Shown here: in pieces, positions 7,816-13,190 of the stretch | Numbering within the stretch: the stretch's first letter is position 1 | How the letters are laid out: every line of letters begins with the position of its first letter | Assembly (NCBI GenBank): GCA_019247135.1 | Contig: JAFAPL010000169.1 | Location: forward strand, 1 to 15,151 | Length of the DNA stretch: 15,151 nt | Direction: 5' to 3' | From: Chloroflexota bacterium | GTDB lineage: Bacteria; Chloroflexota; UBA6077; CF-72 | Notes under the pieces: generated by a model | Seen by the model: the letters and a program-made list of their open reading frames with translations, nothing else | Databases searched by the model: none | What the model was told of the DNA's origin: nothing | Program-made: the position numbers and the translations under genes

Positions 7816-8221
7816 GCACATTTTCCTCATCGCAATTGTCGTGCTGGCCCTGGGCAGCACGGTGGTCATTGGTCGCCTGTTCGGCCCAGGTTTCGTCGCA
7901 CACAATCCGTTGACACCGCAGCAGTCGTCAGACGGGCCTGGCTGTCAACCAGACCACCCGTCCTTCTACTACGGATTCGCCGACCTTCACGCGCGACTCG
8001 GAGCAGTAATGGGCAATCCCACGGAGTGCGAGCACTCGATCCACGCCAACGGTGACACCCGTCAGCAGACGACCGCCGGATACGCGTATTACCGCAAGTC
8101 AGACAACGTTCCAACCTTCACCAACGGGTGGGACCACTGGGCGCTTACCGATCGAGGCCTGGTCCACTGGAGCGGCTACGTGGTCGACCCGCCCAGTGCA
8201 GACGCTGAAGCCTCGGAGTAA
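7805..8221 (+). CDS. Short secreted or membrane-anchored protein of unknown function (YYRK...GWDHWAL pattern)
   Basis: About 138 residues. The GTG start at 7805 is favoured over ATG 7793 because GGAGG at 7795-7799 lies five bases before it. The gene overlaps the end of the previous one by 11 bases. The N-terminus (RLKHIFLIAIVVLALGSTVVIG) is a signal peptide or single anchor with no lipobox, so the rest should be outside the membrane. The exported part contains FYYGFADLHARLGAVMG, NPTECEHSIH, AYYRKSDNVPTFTNG and WDHWALTDRGLVHWSG. I remember similar short hypothetical proteins in Chloroflexota-like genomes, often at the C-terminus of secreted proteins, but I cannot name a domain. Two cysteines (in PGCQP and TECEH) may pair outside the cell. 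Its setting between two GT-C-like genes suggests a surface role; the function is not known. Confidence 0.75.
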   Translation: MRLKHIFLIAIVVLALGSTVVIGRLFGPGFVAHNPLTPQQSSDGPGCQPDHPSFYYGFADLHARLGAVMGNPTECEHSIHANGDTRQQTTAGYAYYRKSDNVPTFTNGWDHWALTDRGLVHWSGYVVDPPSADAEASE

Positions 8222-8228
8222 CAGGAAG

Positions 8229-8480
8229 ATGAGTAAGAAACACCGATTCCGTGTTGCGCTCAACCCCGCGACGGGTCAGCTCGAGTGGGCGCCCAGCGCG
8301 CCTGGGGCGATCCAGACCGTCATCAGCTGGATGGTTCTCGCCGCTTCGACTGTAGCGTTTCTCGCGATCGCCGGCTACTTCGTGTACGTGTTCTTACTGT
8401 CGTCGCCCAGGCTGGACATCACGGCATTGACTGATGGTGGACCTTCCGTGATGCAACAGGGAGTGCGGCAGCTGCGCTAG
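8229..8480 (+). CDS. Small single-pass membrane protein, unknown function
   Basis: 83 residues from ATG 8229, 7 bases after the previous stop, with CAGGA at 8222-8226 just upstream. The N-terminus is basic and polar (KKHRFRVALNPATGQLEWAP). A single hydrophobic helix of about 28 residues (VISWMVLAASTVAFLAIAGY, then FVYVFLL) follows, and a short polar tail ends in GVRQLR. By charge, the N-terminus should be cytoplasmic. I do not recognise the family. Its tight spacing within the run (6 bases to the next start) supports a real gene. A small subunit or regulator for one of the flanking membrane enzymes is possible but unsupported. Confidence 0.65.
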   Translation: MSKKHRFRVALNPATGQLEWAPSAPGAIQTVISWMVLAASTVAFLAIAGYFVYVFLLSSPRLDITALTDGGPSVMQQGVRQLR

Positions 8481-8486
8481 ACCCGC

Positions 8487-9971
8487 ATGTACGGTCCTCT
8501 TGACGCCCACTTTACAGCGCGCCGACATGATTGGAGCGTGACCGAGACCCCGATCGGCAAGCTCGTGTGGCTGCTGCTGTGTGTCGTGCCATTGATGGTG
8601 GTCGCCCAGGCCACGGGTTTGGGACTGATCGACCCGTGGTGGAACCTTGCGTTGGGCAGGCTGATGTTGGAACAGCATCAGCTCGTCACGCATGACACCT
8701 TCTCTTTTACGCCAACTGTGGTGGACGCAATCAACCAGCAGTGGCTGGCGCAGCTTGCGTGGGCCGCGGCCTACTGGAGCTCCGGACGGGTCGGCGTATT
8801 CTTGCTGCGCGCCCTCGCGGTGGCGATCACCTCGATTTGCTTGTGGTCGATCGGACGACATCTGGGTGCCAGCCGGCGTGCCCTTGCCGCCGCTTCACTG
8901 CTTTCAGGAGCACTGTTGGCGTCCAACCTGGGCGTGCGAGCGCAGACGCTCGCTTTCCCGATTGCTGCACTGAGTTTGTGGCTGCTCCAACGAGGCGGGC
9001 GTGCGCAATGGTTGGTGGTTCCGCTAACAGTGATCTGGGCGAACGTGCATGGAAGCTTTCCCCTGGCGGTCGCCTTCACCGGTGCGTTCGCCCTGGGTAG
9101 CTTCCTGAGTGGCGCGCGCAGTGCCGCATATCGGTACGCGGCACTGATGCTTGCATGTGCTGTCAGCACACTGCTCACGCCCTATGGTGTGGACGTGTGG
9201 CGCTACGCCATCAACATGTCGTCGAACGACTCGCTCCGGATTGCCATCACCGAATGGGCGCCCACAACGGTTCAGAGCCTTACCGGCAAGAGCTTCTTCA
9301 TCGAGCTTGCGGCAGCGTGCGCGATCATGAGCTTCCGCCGTCCGCCGGTGCCACTGACGTGGTTGCTCCTGGCAGGCGGCCTGACGGTCTTCGGCCTGAG
9401 CGCCGTGCGCAACGTGGTCTGGGTTGGAATCGTCGGGCTGCCATTCTGGGCGGTGATGCTCGACCGCGCAGTCCCCATGTTCGCGGACCACCGGACGCGC
9501 CCCCGTGTCGTCGCGCTTATTGGAGCTGCCCTGGTGGCTGTCGCATTGTTCGCATTGATGCCAGGTCGAATCCAATTGCCGACGCAATCCGCGAGCGACG
9601 GCGTACAGGCCGACCAGGAAGACGCGTTGGCCGACCTGTCAGCGTATCTGGCTAGCGAGCCGCAAAGTCCACTGTTCCACGACGCGAACTGGGGTGCGTA
9701 CCTGGAAGCACACATGCCCCCGACACAGCAAGTCTTTATTGATACCCGCTTTGAAGTGCACCCAACCGCCGTGTGGGATGACTACCTCGCCGTCGTGTCG
9801 GCGCGCTTCGACTGGGAGGCCATTCTCAACCAGTACGGAATCGAGCGCGTGGCGATCGACACCGACCGCACGCCGATGATCGCACGCGCACTCGACAGCT
9901 CCGAAAGCTGGCAGCGCGTCTGGCACACGGATCGCAACTCCGAACACATCGTCGTCTGGCAGCGCAGTTGA
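8487..9971 (+). CDS. Polytopic GT-C-like membrane protein with C-terminal exported domain
   Basis: 494 residues with about ten hydrophobic segments over residues 25-365, then a soluble C-terminal domain from about 385 onward (SPLFHDANWGAYLEAHMP, FIDTRFEVHP, DYLAVVSARFDWEAILNQYG). The first exported loop, DPWWNLALGRLMLEQHQLV at 49-67 followed by THDTFSFTP and INQQWLAQLAWAAAYW, matches the D-WW-LA-GR...DPFSFT...EWLAQ pattern that I associate with uncharacterised GT-C-like proteins. A catalytic Asp could be D49. No glycan or acceptor can be read from sequence. ATG 8487 is used; no Shine-Dalgarno sequence is visible, and GTG 8538 is an in-frame alternative that would shorten only the cytoplasmic tail. 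It is the last gene of the long + run and ends 14 bases from the convergent regulator. Confidence 0.75.
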   Translation: MYGPLDAHFTARRHDWSVTETPIGKLVWLLLCVVPLMVVAQATGLGLIDPWWNLALGRLMLEQHQLVTHDTFSFTPTVVDAINQQWLAQLAWAAAYWSSGRVGVFLLRALAVAITSICLWSIGRHLGASRRALAAASLLSGALLASNLGVRAQTLAFPIAALSLWLLQRGGRAQWLVVPLTVIWANVHGSFPLAVAFTGAFALGSFLSGARSAAYRYAALMLACAVSTLLTPYGVDVWRYAINMSSNDSLRIAITEWAPTTVQSLTGKSFFIELAAACAIMSFRRPPVPLTWLLLAGGLTVFGLSAVRNVVWVGIVGLPFWAVMLDRAVPMFADHRTRPRVVALIGAALVAVALFALMPGRIQLPTQSASDGVQADQEDALADLSAYLASEPQSPLFHDANWGAYLEAHMPPTQQVFIDTRFEVHPTAVWDDYLAVVSARFDWEAILNQYGIERVAIDTDRTPMIARALDSSESWQRVWHTDRNSEHIVVWQRS

Positions 9972-9981
9972 CTGCCAACTG
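9965..9981. terminator. Weak hairpin between convergent genes, possible bidirectional terminator
   Basis: CAGTTG (9965-9970), a 5-base loop, and CAACTG (9976-9981) form a perfect 6-bp stem across the stop codon of the + gene, in the only space between two convergent stops. There is no T-run, so intrinsic termination is uncertain. Confidence 0.25.
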
Positions 9982-9985
9982 ATCA

Positions 9986-10669
9986 TCAGGCGTTGTTGAG
10001 CGTGTAGCCCACCTGAGGCAATGCGGTGATGTAGCCGGGTTCGCCCTTCAGGATGCCGAGCTTCTGACGAATGTGCGAGATGTGCGTCTTGAGTGAAAAC
10101 CCATCGCCACCCTCATAGTTCCAGGCGAGGTCGATGAGACGATCAGCGGGGAGCACACGTCCCGCATTACTGACCAGAAAATACAGAATGCGGGTCTCGA
10201 GACGTGTCAGTCGCATCGTCCTGTCGCCAACGCTGACTTCGAAACTATTGAGGTCGACGGTGATCCCGGCCGCCCTGGCGACCATCGATTCATTCACCTC
10301 GGCCTGTCCGCTGCCCGAACGCTGCGCGATCGCGCGCATGCGCATGGCTAGCTGTTTGTAGCTGAACGGTTTGCTCAAATAGTCGTCGGCGCCGCACTCG
10401 AAGCCCTGGACCATGTGCTCCTCATCGCTCATAGCCGTGAGCATGATGATCGGGGTCGAGGACTGCTTGCGGATCTTGCGGCAGATTTCCATGCCGCTGA
10501 TCCCAGGCAGATTGACGTCCAGCAGAATGAAATCTGGTTGCTCCGTTTGCCACCGCTCCAGCGCCCTTTCGCCATCGGTGACCCCGACAACCTCGTGGCC
10601 GTATTTGCGCAAGGCGTATGTCGTCAAATCCAGGAGATCGGTATCGTCTTCAGCCAAGAGAACCCGCAC
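9986..10669 (-). CDS. OmpR/PhoB-family two-component response regulator
   Basis: 227 residues with a receiver plus winged-helix DNA-binding domain. The receiver (1-115) has the acidic pair E7/D8-D9 (LLAEDDTD), phospho-acceptor D51 in FILLDVNLPGISG, switch residue T78 (IIMLTAM) and K100 in YLSKPF, so it should be competent for phosphorylation. The C-terminal domain (about 130-227) has the PhoB-type pattern LTRLETRILYFLVSNAGRV, LKTHISHIRQKLG and ITALPQVGYTLNN. The start is GTG at 10669 on the minus strand; a GGAG complement at 10680-10683 lies about ten bases upstream. No histidine kinase is adjacent, so it is an orphan within this window. The only DHp-like protein nearby (11628) lacks an ATPase domain. 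It may control the flanking pilus-related genes, but position is the only evidence. Confidence 0.93.
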   Translation of the reverse strand: MRVLLAEDDTDLLDLTTYALRKYGHEVVGVTDGERALERWQTEQPDFILLDVNLPGISGMEICRKIRKQSSTPIIMLTAMSDEEHMVQGFECGADDYLSKPFSYKQLAMRMRAIAQRSGSGQAEVNESMVARAAGITVDLNSFEVSVGDRTMRLTRLETRILYFLVSNAGRVLPADRLIDLAWNYEGGDGFSLKTHISHIRQKLGILKGEPGYITALPQVGYTLNNA

Positions 10670-10944
10670 GCTGACATTTCTCCAGTGTGTCTTCCTGACG
10701 CAGCCACTTGGGGGCCTGGTCCCGCGTAGCCTAATGGCAGTTGGCGCACAGAAGAGTTACAGCCACGTGATAGAAAGCGCACGGGCGGGCGCACGACCGT
10801 TACAGTGCTGTGCGACCCGCTCACATCACGAGCCTCCTCGTTTGAACCGCCATCGCACAAGCGTGTGGGCTAATCAGAAATGCTGACCTTACGCTGGCTT
10901 GACGCCGATTTTACGCCGGGCCTGCATTGTCTCGTCCAGTCCGA
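10670..10944. promoter_or_regulatory. Intergenic region between divergent genes with repeated short motifs
   Basis: These 275 bases hold no convincing gene. GCGCAC occurs at 10744, 10777 and 10789, the core CGCAC again at 10854, and its complement GTGCG at 10810. GTTACAG occurs twice, at 10756-10762 and 10799-10805, 43 bases apart (about four helical turns). ACAG-TG-CTGT at 10802-10811 is a short inverted repeat. TTGACG at 10899-10904 resembles a -35 element for the rightward gene, with a poor -10 (TGCATT at 10923). On the minus strand, TAGGCT (complement of 10728-10733) could be a -10 for the regulator. These are visual matches; operator function is unproven. Confidence 0.35.
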
Positions 10945-11133
10945 ATGCTTGACCACGTCCTCCGCCGCGCATCGATGTGCGCGCTCGCGGTTGTCGCCGC
11001 GCTCCTGTGTGTGCTTGCCTCGATAGGCCTGGTTACAGACCTGCTGCCCGCGCGTCAATTCTTGACCGTGGCGCTGCTCATCATCATGGCGAGCGGGCTG
11101 ATTCTCGCCTGGGCGAGTCGCGAACAGTTCTGA
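10945..11133 (+). CDS. Small two-helix membrane protein, unknown function
   Basis: 62 residues from ATG 10945; an in-frame TTG at 10927 would add six residues. I prefer ATG because a -35-like TTGACG at 10899 would place the transcript start between the two. The N-terminus is basic (HVLRRAS). Two hydrophobic helices follow, at about residues 10-30 (MCALAVVAALLCVLASIGLV) and 36-56 (LTVALLIIMASGLILAW), and the gene ends at TGA 11131-11133. No ribosome binding site is visible and I recognise no family. The clean two-helix pattern and absence of a better frame support a real gene, with moderate confidence. Confidence 0.5.
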   Translation: MLDHVLRRASMCALAVVAALLCVLASIGLVTDLLPARQFLTVALLIIMASGLILAWASREQF

Positions 11134-11162
11134 AGCTGGTCCAGTAACGGCTCTCGTTGGTC

Positions 11163-11180
11163 GGTTGAATTTTCTCAACC
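11163..11180 (+). other. Small inverted repeat upstream of the DUF5658-like gene
   Basis: GGTTGA (11163-11168), a 6-base loop ATTTTC, and TCAACC (11175-11180) form a perfect 6-bp hairpin or operator-like palindrome. It sits between the small membrane gene and ATG 11196. It could be a weak terminator for the first or an operator for the second. Confidence 0.3.
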
Positions 11181-11195
11181 AGCGTAACGCAAACT

Positions 11196-11561
11196 ATGCG
11201 AGTGCCCGAGCGCTCCCACAGGCGATTACCCAACAAGCAGGCGTTTGACAGCAAAGCCAGCTCTCTGGCTCCGCTCGTTGCGCTGGCCGCGCTGGTGTGG
11301 CTGCTCGAGCTGCTCGACGGAGTGACCGCCGTCGTGATGATGCGTGATCACGGCAACTTGGCCGAGCTCAACCCGTTTGTGCGAGGCGTCTTCGATGCTG
11401 TCGGACCGCTGGGCGTGGTGTTGATGAAGTTCGGACTGGCGAGCATCGTCCTCGCATCGTTCGTGCACCTGGCGCACAAGCGGCGCACGACGCTGGCCCG
11501 AAACTGCCTCCTGGTGGCGCTCGGCCTTGCCGCGCTCGGGGTCGCGTCGAACCTCGGATAG
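11196..11561 (+). CDS. DUF5658-like small membrane protein
   Basis: 121 residues. After a polar, basic N-terminus (RVPERSHRRLPNK) come three or four hydrophobic segments: LAALVWLLELLDGVTAVVMM, VGPLGVVLMKFGLASIVLAS and the C-terminal CLLVALGLAALGVASNL. The pattern of LLDGVTAV...ELNPFVRGVF followed by PLGVVLMKFG matches my memory of the DUF5658 family, in which LLDG..T, ELNP and a Lys in the next helix are conserved. The biochemical role of that family is unknown to me. ATG 11196 has no Shine-Dalgarno sequence. A TAACGC at 11185-11190 would, as a -10, put transcription at or next to the ATG, so leaderless translation is possible. A typical inner-membrane location is expected. Confidence 0.65.
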   Translation: MRVPERSHRRLPNKQAFDSKASSLAPLVALAALVWLLELLDGVTAVVMMRDHGNLAELNPFVRGVFDAVGPLGVVLMKFGLASIVLASFVHLAHKRRTTLARNCLLVALGLAALGVASNLG

Positions 11562-11627
11562 CGAGCTCAACCCGCGCCTTCGCTCGGCGTTACGCGGCTT
11601 TTACCGCCAGCTCCCATTATTGATGCG

Positions 11628-12185
11628 ATGCATGGCCCGAGGCCGTCAGTAGCAGACTCAACGACTCACGCCCCCTGGTACACGGCGGCCGAGCTGCCTG
11701 GCACGGGCGCACGACTACTTCGTCGGCTGGAAGTCCTGGTGGCTATCGTCGCCGCTTGCGCCCTGGTGATTCCTGTGAGCCAACACGGCATCGCCCTTTC
11801 GCCGGTCGAGAACGCATTCGAAGGCGCGGCAGTTGGACTCATTCTGGTGAGCCTGTACGCGACGTACCGACGAGTGAAGGTGTATATCCGCGGCGATACG
11901 TCTCGCACAGCTTCGCTTGAACAGGCGGCGCGGATGAAAGGTGCATCACTGGTCGCCAACACGCTCCGCCATCGCGTTCTCAACAAGCTGGCGGTTGCGG
12001 CCGGTTACACCGAGCTCCTGGCTGACGATCCACGCCTGCCGGACGAAGTCCAGGCGCGAGCGAACATGATTCTCAACAGCACGATGGCCGCTGCCAGGAC
12101 AATGCAAACGCTCGATGCGTCGGCCCTCGTCGAGAGCTCCGAAGCTTCCTCTGATCACTCAACTGAATGGACGCACCACCGCTGA
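11628..12185 (+). CDS. Membrane protein ending in a histidine-kinase-like DHp domain, no ATPase domain
   Basis: 185 residues. Two membrane helices lie at about 33-50 (RLEVLVAIVAACALVIPV) and 62-80 (AFEGAAVGLILVSLYATY), with a short loop between. A linker (81-105) leads to a helix pair resembling a kinase dimerisation/phosphotransfer domain: LVANTLRHRVLNKLAVAAGYTELL at 108-131, with H115 at the H-box position, then ARANMILNSTMAAARTMQTLD. The usual H-box form is LRHELRNPL..I.GYAELL; here the Glu after His is replaced by Arg. No catalytic ATP-binding (N, G1, G2 box) domain follows; the gene stops at TGA 12183. So it cannot autophosphorylate alone. It could receive phosphate from another kinase, form mixed dimers, or be a degenerate scaffold. 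It overlaps the next gene by 19 bases. ATG 11628 is used; no Shine-Dalgarno sequence is visible. Confidence 0.7.
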   Translation: MHGPRPSVADSTTHAPWYTAAELPGTGARLLRRLEVLVAIVAACALVIPVSQHGIALSPVENAFEGAAVGLILVSLYATYRRVKVYIRGDTSRTASLEQAARMKGASLVANTLRHRVLNKLAVAAGYTELLADDPRLPDEVQARANMILNSTMAAARTMQTLDASALVESSEASSDHSTEWTHHR

Positions 12186-13162
12186 TGCACGCAAATCTTG
12201 TCGATATCGAAAATAGAGCTGGAGACGCCGCCGCGCCCGCGTTGCAGTTGTTCGAGGGTCCGGAATCCCCCGGCGGCCAGGCTGTGTGGGCGGACCAGCT
12301 CGTCAGTCGTGTGCTCGACGATGCTGACCGCAGGCAGACACAGCGCACTGCAGGCCGCAACACATCCGGCTTCCCGACCGGAATCCCTGGCCTGGACCGC
12401 GTGCTCAACGGTTTGAGCCCACGCGGTCTGTACATCCTCGGCGGCGCACCGGGCGCCGGCAAGACATCACTCTGCCTGCAGATCGCCTGCGAAGTTGCGC
12501 GGCACGCGCCGGTGCTGTACGTGACGTTCGAGAACTCGCCTGAGAATCTGGTGCTCAAAGCCATTTGTCGTCTTGGGCTTGTTCAACCAGGAGCGGTGGA
12601 ACGTGGCCGTGCAGACACGAGCCGTCTCGCCGAGGGCGTGCAGGCATTCTCGAGCATTGCCGGGCGAATGGCGATCGTCGAGGGCACCAGCCGAACGACG
12701 CTCGATTCGATTCGAACGCAGGCGGAGCAAGTGGGATCGAAACACGACACTGGACAATGTCTGATCATCGTGGACTACCTTCAGCGTCTGGCAGTCCACC
12801 AGGAGTACGGCTCGATCGCTGAGAACATCGCATCGATCTCACTCGGCCTGCGGGAGCTTGCTTCCAGACTGGATTCGCCCATCGTCGCGATCTCGTCTCT
12901 TTCGCGCGCCTCGAATTACGACACGCCAACGCTGCAGGCGCTGCAGGGCAGCGAGGACCTGGAGTTCGCCGCGGACGTCGTGCTGCTGCTCGGCACCCGT
13001 CAGGAAGTGAGCCTGTCCAGCAGGGCCGCTATCCGCTCGACGGCCAGCGCGCGCTTGCTCGATCTGACAGTGGCCAAGAACCGATACGGCGAAGCCGGGA
13101 AGCGCGTTTCACTGGTGTTCCGTCCCAACGTCGGCGACTTCGTCGAAGACACGCGCGCCTGA
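12167..13162 (+). CDS. DnaB-like (RecA-core) P-loop ATPase without the DnaB N-terminal domain
   Basis: 331 residues. From about residue 66 it matches the C-terminal motor of replicative helicase DnaB: TGIPGLDRVLNGLSPRGLYILGG, Walker A at 92-100 (GGAPGAGKT), VLYVTFENS with E122 at the catalytic Glu position, Walker B CLIIVDYLQRL (D203), SSLSRASN, and QGSEDLEFAADVVLLL. Near the end, AKNRYGEAGKRVSLVF carries the basic residues that act across subunits in DnaB. DnaB itself is about 450-470 residues with an N-terminal primase-binding domain, which is missing; the first 65 residues look disordered. So this is probably not the replicative helicase but a specialised DnaB-like or KaiC/RadA-like ATPase. 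ATG 12167 overlaps the previous gene; ATG 12185, forming TGATG with its stop, is an equally good start. No ribosome binding site is visible. Confidence 0.8.
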   Translation: MDAPPLMHANLVDIENRAGDAAAPALQLFEGPESPGGQAVWADQLVSRVLDDADRRQTQRTAGRNTSGFPTGIPGLDRVLNGLSPRGLYILGGAPGAGKTSLCLQIACEVARHAPVLYVTFENSPENLVLKAICRLGLVQPGAVERGRADTSRLAEGVQAFSSIAGRMAIVEGTSRTTLDSIRTQAEQVGSKHDTGQCLIIVDYLQRLAVHQEYGSIAENIASISLGLRELASRLDSPIVAISSLSRASNYDTPTLQALQGSEDLEFAADVVLLLGTRQEVSLSSRAAIRSTASARLLDLTVAKNRYGEAGKRVSLVFRPNVGDFVEDTRA

Positions 13163-13190
13163 GACGCGGGCAGCCAGGAGAAGCGCCGAG

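Noticed and set aside
10624..10860. Minus-strand frame of 78 codons upstream of the response regulator
   Set aside because: It overlaps the regulator start, has no hydrophobic or domain pattern and no ribosome binding site; treated as part of the intergenic region.
11628..12185. Assignment as a full sensor histidine kinase
   Set aside because: No ATP-binding domain follows the DHp helices before the stop, and no matching frame continues it downstream.
12167..13162. Assignment as the replicative helicase DnaB
   Set aside because: The N-terminal domain is absent and no replication gene is nearby, so only the DnaB-like core is claimed.
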